This document shows positions 54,609-63,929 of a DNA stretch of 64,000 nt, piece by piece (the stretch's first letter is position 1; the number at the start of each line of letters is the position of its first letter). The translations under genes were made by a program, and so were the position numbers. The notes beneath the pieces are model-generated. The model saw nothing but the letters and a program-made list of their open reading frames with translations, was not told the DNA's origin and did not search any database. This stretch comes from Terrisporobacter mayombei. Lineage in GTDB: Bacteria > Bacillota > Clostridia > Peptostreptococcales > Peptostreptococcaceae. The DNA is taken from positions 248,001 through 312,000 of the forward strand of contig NZ_JACRYU010000016.1 of the NCBI RefSeq assembly GCF_014333445.1. The letters run 5' to 3'.

Positions 54609-54660
54609 CAAAAAAGCATCTTTTTAGAAATTTGTTTCTTTAAATATGCTTTTTTTGTAT
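54609..54660 (+). terminator. Terminator of the deacetylase gene
   Basis: AAAAAAGCAT pairs with ATGCTTTTTT with an imperfect AT-rich inner stem (54609-54657). Confidence 0.7.
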
Positions 54661-54697
54661 AATAAAAAAGATGATACTTATTTAGGAGGAAAGATTA

Positions 54698-55153
54698 ATG
54701 TATGAAATTATAATGGTTTTACTTATTGGTTTAGATCAAATAATAAAATACTGGGCCTTAAATTTCTTAAAAGAAATAGGGAGTATACCTGTAATTGAAA
54801 ATATATTTAATTTGACATATGTGGAAAATAGAGGTGCAGCTTTTGGTATGTTACAAAATAATCAAACTATATTTATAGTAGTTGCAGCCTTAGCGTCTTG
54901 TTATGGTCTTTACTATTTACATACTAAGAAAGTTAGTAATATTGGTAAGATAGGCATATTACTAATTATTTCAGGGGCCATTGGCAATTTAATAGACAGA
55001 GTAAGGCTAGGGTTTGTAGTTGACTATTTGGATTTTCATATAATTTGGAGCTATGTATTCAACTTAGCAGACTGTTTTGTAGTAGTAGGAACGGTACTTC
55101 TATGTGCATATATATTGTTTAATGAAGAAGAAGATAAAAAGCAGGTGAAATAA
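54698..55153 (+). CDS. lspA: Lipoprotein signal peptidase LspA
   Basis: The 151-aa membrane aspartic protease removes the signal peptide after Lgt has lipidated the cysteine. Four spans are visible, with VENRGAAFGML, SGAIGNLIDRV, VVDYLDF and FNLADCFVVVG containing the catalytic aspartates. AGGAGG precedes the ATG. Its stop overlaps the start of the pseudouridine synthase by one base. Confidence 0.97.
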   Translation: MYEIIMVLLIGLDQIIKYWALNFLKEIGSIPVIENIFNLTYVENRGAAFGMLQNNQTIFIVVAALASCYGLYYLHTKKVSNIGKIGILLIISGAIGNLIDRVRLGFVVDYLDFHIIWSYVFNLADCFVVVGTVLLCAYILFNEEEDKKQVK

Positions 55154-56064
55154 TGGATGAAATAAGAGAATTTTTAGTTTTAGAAGAGGAAGAAGGAGAA
55201 AGATTAGATGTATATCTGTCAAGTCAACTTGGAGATATGTCTAGAAGTTATATACAAAAAATAATAAAAGATAAAAAAGTAACTGTTAATAATAAAATAG
55301 AAAAAGCAAAATACTTAGTAAAAGAAGAAGATAAAATTATAATAGAAATACCAGCACCAAAATTATTAGAAATAAAAGCTCAAGATATTCCCATAGATAT
55401 AGTTTATGAAGATAATGATTTGCTAATTGTAAATAAACCACAAAACATGGTAGTACATCCTGCACCAGGGAACTATGAAAATACATTAGTAAATGCAATT
55501 TTATATCATTGTAAAGATAACTTATCATCAATAAACGGTATTATAAGACCAGGAATAGTTCATAGGATTGATAAGGATACATCGGGTTTATTAATGATAG
55601 CAAAAAATAATAATGCACATAATTCTTTAGCAGATCAGCTAAAAGATCACTCTATAACAAGAGAATATGAATTTATATGTCATGGAGTATTTAAAGAAGA
55701 TAAAATAACAGTGGATAAACCTATTGGAAGAAATCCTAAGGATAGGTTAAAAATGGCTGTTGTTAAAGATGGAAAAAGAGCTGTAACTCATTTTGAGGTT
55801 ATTGAAAGATTCGAAAATTATACTTTAGTTAGAGCAACTTTAGAAACAGGAAGAACTCATCAAATTAGAGTTCATGCAGCTTCATTAAACCATCCTTTAT
55901 TAGGGGATCTTTTATATGGACCAAAAAGCAATAAACTAAAAGTAACAGGTCAAACATTACATGCTAAAAAATTAGGATTTATACATCCTACAAAAAATAA
56001 ATATGTAGAATTTGATTCAGAGTTACCAGAATATTTTAAAAAGATAATGAATAGAATAAAATAA
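55153..56064 (+). CDS. RluA/RluD-family pseudouridine synthase
   Basis: The 303-aa protein has an N-terminal S4 domain (about 12-75, RLDVYLSSQLGDMSRSYIQK) and the catalytic domain with GIVHRIDKDTSGLLMIAK, containing the essential aspartate, and GRTHQIRVHAASLNHPLLGD. It probably modifies 23S rRNA (RluD group), but the exact uridines cannot be read. It is translationally coupled to lspA, the usual Firmicute arrangement. Confidence 0.92.
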   Translation: MDEIREFLVLEEEEGERLDVYLSSQLGDMSRSYIQKIIKDKKVTVNNKIEKAKYLVKEEDKIIIEIPAPKLLEIKAQDIPIDIVYEDNDLLIVNKPQNMVVHPAPGNYENTLVNAILYHCKDNLSSINGIIRPGIVHRIDKDTSGLLMIAKNNNAHNSLADQLKDHSITREYEFICHGVFKEDKITVDKPIGRNPKDRLKMAVVKDGKRAVTHFEVIERFENYTLVRATLETGRTHQIRVHAASLNHPLLGDLLYGPKSNKLKVTGQTLHAKKLGFIHPTKNKYVEFDSELPEYFKKIMNRIK

Positions 56065-56130
56065 TTTAATAATTGAGAAATAACCTTGAAAAAAACTTAT
56101 TATTTCTATATAATAAGTCGTAGTAATTAA

Positions 56131-56229
56131 ATACCTTTAAAGTGATACAGAGATATCATAAGGCATGTGACAATAGAATTTTTATGTAAAAATACTAGCT
56201 TCTTGTCTTGCTGATAAGAAGTTTTTTTA
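56131..56229 (+). ncRNA. PyrR-dependent attenuator leader
   Basis: GATA-CAGAGA-TATC (56144-56157) gives a hairpin with the CNGNGA hexaloop typical of PyrR binding; a lower stem CCTT/AAGG (56134-56137 with 56160-56163) is separated by a purine-rich bulge. A terminator (56197-56223 plus T run) follows. PyrR with UMP should favour termination before pyrR-uraA. Confidence 0.8.
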
Positions 56230-56250
56230 TGTATAAAAATATATTTATAA

Positions 56251-56838
<588 letters not shown>

Positions 56839-56872
56839 TAAAAATAATTATGTATTTTGGGGGAATTAAAGA

Positions 56873-58114
56873 ATGAAAAAAGCAGTCTTATCGATTCAAC
56901 ATTTATTAGCTATGTTTGGAGCTACAGTGTTAGTACCTCTTTTAACAGGATTTGATCCAACAGTAGCAATATTTTGTGCAGGAGTAGGAACATTAATATT
57001 TCATAAATGTACAGATTGGAAAGTACCTGTATTTTTAGGTTCTAGTTTTGCATTTATCTCAGTTATAAACCAAGTTAGTGAGACCTTTAATGGAGATTTA
57101 TCTTATGCACAAGGTGGTATAATTGTAGCAGGTATTATATATGTAATTATGTCGCTTATTGTAAAAATTGTAGGACCAGAAAAAGTTAAAAGATATTTTC
57201 CGCCACAAGTTACAGGGTCAATGATAATTGTTATAGGTTTAAATTTAATACCAACAGCTATTAATATGGCAATGAACCATATAGGTGTTGCTATCTTGAC
57301 ATTAGGAGTAGCGGTAGGAATAAATAAATTTGCAAAAGGTAGTGTAAGACAATTTGCAGTAATAATAGCAATATTCGTGGGAATTATAGCAAGTTCAATA
57401 GTGGGAATAGCAGATTTTAGTGCAGTATCAAATGCTAGTTATTTCTCAATTCCAAACTTCACAGCACCTAAATTTAGCTTAGAAGCAGTAGTAATTATTG
57501 CACCAGTGGTTTTAGCAGTGTTTATGGAACATGTAGGTGATATTACTACAAATGGAGCTGTAGTTGGTAAAAACTTTTTAGAAAATCCAGGACTTCATAA
57601 GACATTACTTGGAGATGGTCTAGCAACTTTATTTGCAGGTTTTATGGGAGGTCCAGCTAATACAACTTATGGTGAAAATACGGCATTACTTGCAATAACT
57701 AAGAACTATGATCCTAAATTATTAAGGTTAACAGCAGTATTTGCAATAGTTATATCATGTGTAGGGAAATTTGGAGGATTATTACAAAGTATACCTCAGC
57801 CAGTTATGGGTGGAATAAGTATATATTTATTTTCTATGATAACTTTTATAGGTATTAAAACAATAAAGGATAGTGAGTGTTATAAAGAAAGTACAAATGT
57901 ATCTGTAATAGCAGTAATACTAGTAGTAGGTCTTACTACTTGTTATATTAAACACTTTACAGGAGTTGAAATAGGTATACCAATTGCTAGCAATGCTAAA
58001 TTAACTGGATTAAGTTTAGCAGCATTAGTGGGAATAATAATAAATAGAGTTATAAATCATAAAGATTTCAAAAAAGAAGAAAGTGAATCTATGGTAGAAC
58101 TTGTTAGTAACTAA
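56873..58114 (+). CDS. uraA: Uracil permease (NCS2 family)
   Basis: The 413-aa transporter has about 14 hydrophobic segments with NCS2 motifs: LAMFGATVLVPLLTGFDP, FLGSSFAFIS, PPQVTGSMIIVIGL, the proton-coupled EHVGDITTNGAVVGKNF (Glu of the EHxG motif) and GGPANTTYGENTALLAIT. It imports uracil by proton symport. It lies 34 bases after pyrR, sharing its attenuated leader, and ends in a terminator. Confidence 0.95.
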   Translation: MKKAVLSIQHLLAMFGATVLVPLLTGFDPTVAIFCAGVGTLIFHKCTDWKVPVFLGSSFAFISVINQVSETFNGDLSYAQGGIIVAGIIYVIMSLIVKIVGPEKVKRYFPPQVTGSMIIVIGLNLIPTAINMAMNHIGVAILTLGVAVGINKFAKGSVRQFAVIIAIFVGIIASSIVGIADFSAVSNASYFSIPNFTAPKFSLEAVVIIAPVVLAVFMEHVGDITTNGAVVGKNFLENPGLHKTLLGDGLATLFAGFMGGPANTTYGENTALLAITKNYDPKLLRLTAVFAIVISCVGKFGGLLQSIPQPVMGGISIYLFSMITFIGIKTIKDSECYKESTNVSVIAVILVVGLTTCYIKHFTGVEIGIPIASNAKLTGLSLAALVGIIINRVINHKDFKKEESESMVELVSN

Positions 58115-58140
58115 GTAGATTTAAATTTTATAATAATTTT

Positions 58141-58188
58141 AATCACAAATTATAAATTAGTTAATTTATAGTTTGTGATTTTTTTTTA
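58141..58188 (+). terminator. Terminator of pyrR-uraA
   Basis: Long stem 58141-58180 (AATCACAAA with TTTGTGATT, inner TATAAATT/AATTTATA) followed by eight or more Ts. Confidence 0.9.
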
Positions 58189-58248
58189 CTATAACAACTA
58201 TAATTATAATATATATTTATAGAAGATTGATACTGGAGTGTGAAATAG

Positions 58249-60213
58249 ATGAGGATATTAAACGTGACAATAAACAATTATAAATCTATAGGGACACAAA
58301 AAAATAATTTAATATTAGAAGATGATGTTACAGCATTAATTGGAAAGAATGATAGTGGAAAAAGTAATGTACTTGAAATATTAGGTGCTATTTCTTTTAG
58401 ACATTATATACTAGATGAATTTTATAAATTTAATAATGGTTCGGAAAAGGATGAAACCTTCTTAGAGGTTGAGATTAAATTTACAAATAAAGAATTAGAT
58501 CAGCTTAAAGAATATAAAAATTTAGATAAAGAAAATACTATTTTTTATTTTTCACAGAATGAGGAAATTGAATTTCAAGGAGGATTTTCTAAATTATTCA
58601 AAGAAGATTTAGAACTAAATAAATCTATAGGCTATTTGACAAAAGAGTTAATACCTTACTTGGAGAGTAATTTTTATGATAGTACAGATAAGGAGTATTA
58701 TAAAGAGATAGAGGATTATATTAATTCATTATCAAATATAAGTAATACTATTTGGATTAAATATAAGAAGAGCCTAAATAAATTGTTATATATACTTAAT
58801 TCTTATGGGGGAGATTATATTTGCATGACATGTGAAGGTGATGAGAATAATAATATTAGTGATTTATCAAGTTATGTTTTCATTGAAGGAGTAGAGGTAA
58901 ATGAAGAAGTTATTTATAATAATGCATATGATGAAAAAAGATATACATTAATTAGGCATATTGAAATAGTAAAAAGTAAAATTCGCAAGAAGTACTCTCT
59001 ATTACCTAGATTTTATTATAGAAAGAATGAAGAAGAATTACAAAGTGAATATCAAATAGAAGAAGTTAAAAAAGAAATTAAAGACAAAAGAGGTTCTCTG
59101 TATAAATTTGTATTGGCTAGTCAAGTAAGTCCTATAGACTATTTACTTGCTATGGAAAATGATGATGAAAATCAACGAGAATTAATAAGAAATAGAATTA
59201 AAGAAAAAGTAAAATATAATATACAAAAAAGATTTAATGATTTTTATAGTGAAGAAAATGTTCAAATTAAGGTTTTATTTAAAAATGATACATTAAAAAT
59301 TCTGGTAAAAACTAATGAAAATACGACTAATATAAGTGAGAGAAGTAATGGTCTTAGATGGTATTTGAATTTATTTATTGATATTTTAGCCAATGATTTA
59401 AGAAATACAAATGTGATATTTTTATTAGATGAACCAGGAGTATATCTTCATGTAAATGCCCAACGAGAGCTACTTAGATTATTTTATTATCTATGTAAAA
59501 ATGACAACCAAGTAGTTTACTCAACTCATTCTCCATATATGATAGACTCTAATAATATAATCAATGTAAGAGCCATAGAAAAAGACGAAAAAGGTAATAC
59601 AAATATTTATAATACTGCTTACGATAATAAGTTTAATACGGCATCAAAACGGGAGACTTTAAGCCCTTTAGTTCAAGCTATAGGTGCTGACTTAAGGTTC
59701 AATATAGGCCCACAAGGAGAAAAGATGAATATAGTTACGGAAGGTATAACTGATTATATGTATTATACTGCCATGCTATATTATTTTAATGTTCCAGAAG
59801 ATAAAATGCCGTATATAATTCCTTCTGTTGGAGCAGGAAATGTGAATGTTATAGTTTCTATTTTAATAGGATGGGGATGTGATTTTAAAGTAATTTTAGA
59901 TTATGATAAGGCAGGATTTGTTGAGTGTGATAAATTGATAGAAAATCTAAATCTTAAACTAAATAAAGATATATTTTTTACAAATTGTAGTGATACATAT
60001 GATAATAAAGATAAGGAAATATATAAACATGCAGAGTTTGTAGAGTGTCTAATCAGTGAAGAAGATAAAAATAAGTTCAAAATATACTATACAGAGAATA
60101 AAACAATGGCTGCTAAGGAATTTTACGATAAGGTGAAAAATAGAGATATTACTTTAAGTGAGGAGACAACAAATAATTTTGAAAAGCTATTTACTAAAAT
60201 GGGAGTACTATAA
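58249..60213 (+). CDS. OLD-family ATP-dependent endonuclease
   Basis: The 654-aa protein has an N-terminal SMC/ABC-like ATPase: Walker A GKNDSGKS (32-39), ISERSNGLRWYL as signature, Walker B VIFLLDEPGVYLH and the switch STHSPYMID. A C-terminal Toprim nuclease domain follows with NIVTEGITDYMYY (Glu) and VILDYDKAG (Asp pair). OLD proteins are phage-exclusion nucleases. No UvrD-like helicase gene follows, so this is a stand-alone class 1 form and not a Gabija pair. It is monocistronic and lies at the accessory end of the window. Confidence 0.87.
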   Translation: MRILNVTINNYKSIGTQKNNLILEDDVTALIGKNDSGKSNVLEILGAISFRHYILDEFYKFNNGSEKDETFLEVEIKFTNKELDQLKEYKNLDKENTIFYFSQNEEIEFQGGFSKLFKEDLELNKSIGYLTKELIPYLESNFYDSTDKEYYKEIEDYINSLSNISNTIWIKYKKSLNKLLYILNSYGGDYICMTCEGDENNNISDLSSYVFIEGVEVNEEVIYNNAYDEKRYTLIRHIEIVKSKIRKKYSLLPRFYYRKNEEELQSEYQIEEVKKEIKDKRGSLYKFVLASQVSPIDYLLAMENDDENQRELIRNRIKEKVKYNIQKRFNDFYSEENVQIKVLFKNDTLKILVKTNENTTNISERSNGLRWYLNLFIDILANDLRNTNVIFLLDEPGVYLHVNAQRELLRLFYYLCKNDNQVVYSTHSPYMIDSNNIINVRAIEKDEKGNTNIYNTAYDNKFNTASKRETLSPLVQAIGADLRFNIGPQGEKMNIVTEGITDYMYYTAMLYYFNVPEDKMPYIIPSVGAGNVNVIVSILIGWGCDFKVILDYDKAGFVECDKLIENLNLKLNKDIFFTNCSDTYDNKDKEIYKHAEFVECLISEEDKNKFKIYYTENKTMAAKEFYDKVKNRDITLSEETTNNFEKLFTKMGVL

Positions 60214-60258
60214 GAGTTGAAATTTAACATTTGATTTAAAATATAGTGATTAAATTAA

Positions 60259-60283
60259 AAGGCTTCCTTAAAGGAAGCCTTAA
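60259..60283. terminator. Bidirectional terminator OLD gene / lysozyme gene
   Basis: AAGGCTTCC and GGAAGCCTT form a stem (60259-60281) between convergent genes. Confidence 0.8.
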
Positions 60284-60288
60284 ATTTA

Positions 60289-63063
60289 TTATTTAATTGT
60301 TATATAGCTATTAGATACGTAACCGTAATCATTTTTATATTTTATCTTATACCAACCAGTCTTAGAATCAGTACCAACGATTTCAACTTTAGTGCCGGAA
60401 GCTAAAGTACCAAGTATAGTATAAGAAGTAGAAGGACCTTTTCTAACGTTTAAATTAGATTTTGCCACACCTGACTTCGTAGTTGAAGCAGGTGGATTAG
60501 TATTATTAGATATATTTTGAATAGTTATATAATCATTAGATACATAACCATAATCATTTTTATATTTTATCTTATACCAACCGGTCTTAGAATCAGTACC
60601 AACGATTTCAACTTTAGTACCAGAAGCTAAAGTGCCAAGTATATCATAAGAAGTATAAGGGCCTTTTCTAACATTTAAGTTAGATTTTGCCACACCTGAC
60701 TTCGTAGTTGAAGCAGGTGGGTTAGTATCATTAGATGAATTTTGTACAGTAACATAATCATTAGATATATACCCATAATCATTTTTATATTTTATCTTAT
60801 ACCAACCAGTCTTAGAATCAGTAGCAACAATTTCAACTTTAGAACCAGAAGTTAAAGTGCCAAGTATAGAATAAGAAGTAGAAGGACCTTTTCTAACATT
60901 TAAGTTAGATTTTGTAACACCTAACGTTGTAGTTGAAGCAGGTGGGTTAGTATCATTAGATGAATTTTGGATAGTGATATAATCATTAGATACATAACCA
61001 TAATCATTTTTATATTTTATCTTATACCAACCAGTTTTAGAATCAGTACCAACAATTTCAACTTTAGAACCAGAAGCTAAAGTACCAAGTATAGAATAAG
61101 AAGTAGAAGGACCTTTTCTAACATTTAAGTTTGACTTTGTCACACCTGTTTTTATTACACTTACTTCAGCATCTGTTTTTGCATCTAAGACTGAAGAGAA
61201 TTCTCCGTAATAAACTTTACTATTAATTTCTTCATAAGCTCTTATTTTATAGCTATAAGAAGTATTAGGTTTTAATCCACTATCTTTATAAGATGTAGTT
61301 GAATTACTTATTATTTTATTTAATAACTTATATGAATTAGAGTTTGAATCATACTTATAAACTTCGTAACCAGTTGAATTATTTATCTTTGACCAAGAAA
61401 TATCTAAAGAAGTTGTAGTTTTACTATTTAATTTTAAATTAGAAACTTTTTCTACATTTGTAACTTCAGTAAATATATCAGAATAATCACCATAATGATA
61501 ATTTCCATTTATAAGCTTATAAGCTCTTACTCTATACTTGTAAAATGTAGCAGAGTTTAAATTCATATCAGTATATGAGTTATCAGTAACATCACTTAAT
61601 TTTTTATATGTTTTAGAATTTGAGTCATATCTTTCAACTTCATAACCATCAACAGTATCAAGCTTTGACCATGAAAACTGTATTGAATTAGAAGTTTTTT
61701 TAGTAAGAGAAAGATTAGTTACTATATTAGGTACAAAATTAACTATTTCAAAAGTAGTTTTTATAGTACCTTCATAACCTCCTATACCTGTTATAATTAC
61801 ATTTGCCACACCAACATTAATATTATTAGAGTAATTTACTTCATAATCTGTACCTAGTTTTAATTCTTGTCCATTAAGAGTAAGTTTTACATCAGGTTTT
61901 ATTTCTTTTCCAGTGTAAACTTGTGAATCAATTTTATCTACAGAAGCATCTTCTATATTTTCTTTTGTAGGATTAGAAACGCTATTATCACTTGTTGGTT
62001 TTAAGAATGTATAATTCATATCAAACTTAGTACTATTAATACCATCTATAGTACCTTGGTCAGTATATTGCCACATCATATAAGGTCTATTATATGTACA
62101 GTTATCTGAGTATTGAGCAACCCAAAGATTATTTTCAAGAAGTAAATCTTCACTAAAGTATCTATCACCAAAGTCTTTATTAGTATATATACCACTTGTG
62201 TATCCTTGTTTTTCTACTTCATTTAAGAACGTATTAGCCATTTCTGTGGCTAAAGATTTTGTTATTGTTGCACCATTGTCATTGGCATATCTTATACTAT
62301 CATACTCGAAGTCAAAGTATACTGGATAAGTTATATTATTTTTATAAGGAGCTATAGTTTCTAAACAAACTCTAGCTTCATTTTTTGCCATTTCTACATT
62401 GTAAGCATAACTGAACCAATAAACACCTATCTTAAGACCAGCTTTACTAGCACCTTCTATGTAAGATCTAAACTGAGGATCTATTGTTTTACTTCCATAT
62501 CCAGCTCTAATTATAACATAATCAATACCACTGGCTTTAACTTTGTTCCAATCGATAGTACCATTCCATTTACTTACATCTATACCTTTTTCAATTGGAT
62601 TTAACTTAACGTAAGATGATGAAATGTATCCAACATTATCTTCAAAAGAAATCTTGTACCAAGTTCTGTTTTTCTCTAAGACTTCAATTGAAGAATCTTT
62701 TACTAGTGTTCCGATTTTATCATAAGATGTTGATGGTCCACTTCTTACATTTAAAGTTTCTGCAGTAGTTTTTCCTAATCCAATAACATTTGGTTTTGTT
62801 ATAGGTGTTACTGGTAAATTTTTCATACTACGACTGGATTTGCTATAAGTAGAATTAGGTAGACCCATATTGTAAGTTGGATTTTCTTTTGGATCAGGTT
62901 CTACTAAAAAAGCTTCATTATTTAAGTTGATGCTTAATAAAGAATTTTCTTTACCAATATTTGTTTTGGTTATTTCTTCAGCATTAGCTATAAAAATTAC
63001 ATTTTGAGAAACCATTGTAATGGATAATGATAATACGAGAAATGATTTTGTTGTTTTTTTCAT
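60289..63063 (-). CDS. Secreted modular GH25 lysozyme with SH3b and FN3 domains
   Basis: The protein (924 aa from this start) has a signal peptide (1-28, ANA before EE), an SH3b domain (about 99-155), a GH25 muramidase domain (160-355; D162, D251 and E253 in GIDVSKWNG and YFDFEYD), an Ig-like segment (about 365-450), two FN3 domains (about 455-640) and four near-identical C-terminal SH3b repeats (about 642-924). GH25 enzymes cut the MurNAc-GlcNAc bond; SH3b domains bind the wall. No phage genes adjoin, so it is a cell-encoded autolysin-like enzyme. ATG 63063 follows seven Gs; an in-frame ATG at 63105, also with AAAGGAG, would add 14 residues. Confidence 0.9.
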   Translation of the reverse strand: MKKTTKSFLVLSLSITMVSQNVIFIANAEEITKTNIGKENSLLSINLNNEAFLVEPDPKENPTYNMGLPNSTYSKSSRSMKNLPVTPITKPNVIGLGKTTAETLNVRSGPSTSYDKIGTLVKDSSIEVLEKNRTWYKISFEDNVGYISSSYVKLNPIEKGIDVSKWNGTIDWNKVKASGIDYVIIRAGYGSKTIDPQFRSYIEGASKAGLKIGVYWFSYAYNVEMAKNEARVCLETIAPYKNNITYPVYFDFEYDSIRYANDNGATITKSLATEMANTFLNEVEKQGYTSGIYTNKDFGDRYFSEDLLLENNLWVAQYSDNCTYNRPYMMWQYTDQGTIDGINSTKFDMNYTFLKPTSDNSVSNPTKENIEDASVDKIDSQVYTGKEIKPDVKLTLNGQELKLGTDYEVNYSNNINVGVANVIITGIGGYEGTIKTTFEIVNFVPNIVTNLSLTKKTSNSIQFSWSKLDTVDGYEVERYDSNSKTYKKLSDVTDNSYTDMNLNSATFYKYRVRAYKLINGNYHYGDYSDIFTEVTNVEKVSNLKLNSKTTTSLDISWSKINNSTGYEVYKYDSNSNSYKLLNKIISNSTTSYKDSGLKPNTSYSYKIRAYEEINSKVYYGEFSSVLDAKTDAEVSVIKTGVTKSNLNVRKGPSTSYSILGTLASGSKVEIVGTDSKTGWYKIKYKNDYGYVSNDYITIQNSSNDTNPPASTTTLGVTKSNLNVRKGPSTSYSILGTLTSGSKVEIVATDSKTGWYKIKYKNDYGYISNDYVTVQNSSNDTNPPASTTKSGVAKSNLNVRKGPYTSYDILGTLASGTKVEIVGTDSKTGWYKIKYKNDYGYVSNDYITIQNISNNTNPPASTTKSGVAKSNLNVRKGPSTSYTILGTLASGTKVEIVGTDSKTGWYKIKYKNDYGYVSNSYITIK
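60292..61146 (-). repeat. Four tandem 225-bp SH3b-coding repeats
   Basis: The same phrase (cttagaatcagta) recurs at 60361, 60586, 60811 and about 61036, a fixed 225-base period, i.e. 75 codons for SH3b plus a linker with NPPASTT. The copies are nearly identical, so repeat number may vary by recombination. Confidence 0.9.
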
Positions 63064-63428
63064 AAATTTACCCCCCCATATATGAAAGAAGTTTACTTCT
63101 TTCATATTATAATCTCCTTTCCACTAAAGTTTTGATTAGTTGATATGGTGTTAATATTATATTTTTCACATAAATGTATAAAAATGTAATATTGATTATA
63201 TATAAAATAACTATATAATAAAATTCGACAATAGTAAATGATTATATGACAATATTTATTAAAAATACTGAATTATATTTCAATAAAATTTAATATATAA
63301 TTTGATAAAGTAGAATTAAGAACTGTCTTTAGAACTAAGTTTATAAAGATATTATTATAGCATTAGTATACTACTGAAATAATAAAAGCTCTGATTGTTG
63401 TAATCAGAGCTTTTATTTTGTATTATAA
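63064..63428. other. Upstream region of the GH25 gene
   Basis: It contains a 13-bp palindrome over the upstream ATG (63080-63107), a Spo0A-box-like TTCGACAA (63224-63231, minus-strand TTGTCGAA) and the terminator at 63381-63417. A -10-like TATAAT lies on the minus strand at 63161-63156. Nothing else is recognised. Confidence 0.5.
63381..63420. terminator. Terminator beyond the lysozyme pseudogene
   Basis: Perfect 16-bp arms 63381-63396 and 63402-63417 around a 5-base loop. Confidence 0.8.
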
Positions 63429-63885
63429 TTATAAATTTATATAATCGTTAGAAACGTATCCATAACCATTTTTATATTTAATTTTATACCAACCAGTCTT
63501 AGAATCAGTACCAACAATTTCAACCTTAGTGACAGATTTTAAAGTTCCTAATCTAGCATAAGAAGTAGAAGGACCTTTTTTAACGTTTAGGTTAGATTTA
63601 GTAATCACATATTAGTAGCTTTCATGTTCAGAGCAATGATTTTATCGCTTGCTGGCTTTAAAAATGTATAGTTCATATCGAACTTAGCATTTATACCATT
63701 TATAGTTCCTTTATCTGTAACTTGCCACATCATATGATGTGCTGTCTGTATAGTGGTCAAACTATAGATTATTATTAAGAAGTAAATCCTTATCAAAGTA
63801 TGTATTACCAAAATCTTTATTAGTATAAATACCATCTGTATAATATAATATACTTACCTCTGATAAAAACACATAGATAAAAAAA
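63429..63885 (-). pseudogene. Broken GH25-SH3b lysozyme paralogue
   Basis: Read on the minus strand, the start of this piece matches the late GH25 domain (DGIYTNKDFGNTYF, DLLLNNNL then a stop), after a frame change MMWQVTDKGTINGINAKFDM and YTFLKPASDK, and after another frame change one complete SH3b domain (SNLNVKKGPSTSYARLGTL, YGYVSNDYINL) with its stop. The first half of the gene is gone. Its SH3b is very close to those of the intact neighbour. The order suggests a simpler GH25-SH3b parent without FN3 domains. Confidence 0.85.
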
Positions 63886-63923
63886 CAGACAATAAACTTA
63901 TAAAAACTTATTATCTGTTTTAT
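63882..63923. terminator. Terminator of the partial gene at the window end
   Basis: Arms 63882-63895 and 63908-63921 (one mismatch), with A and T runs. Confidence 0.7.
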
Positions 63924-63929
63924 TTACAG

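Noticed and set aside
58249..60213. Gabija GajA or retron effector
   Set aside because: No UvrD-like gajB, reverse transcriptase or msr/msd-like RNA lies next to it.
60292..61146. Regular repeats that could suggest a CRISPR array
   Set aside because: The 225-base period equals 75 codons in one open frame encoding SH3b domains; there are no short repeats with unique spacers.
60289..63105. Prophage endolysin
   Set aside because: There is a classical signal peptide and no holin, tail or other phage genes nearby; it looks like a host wall enzyme.
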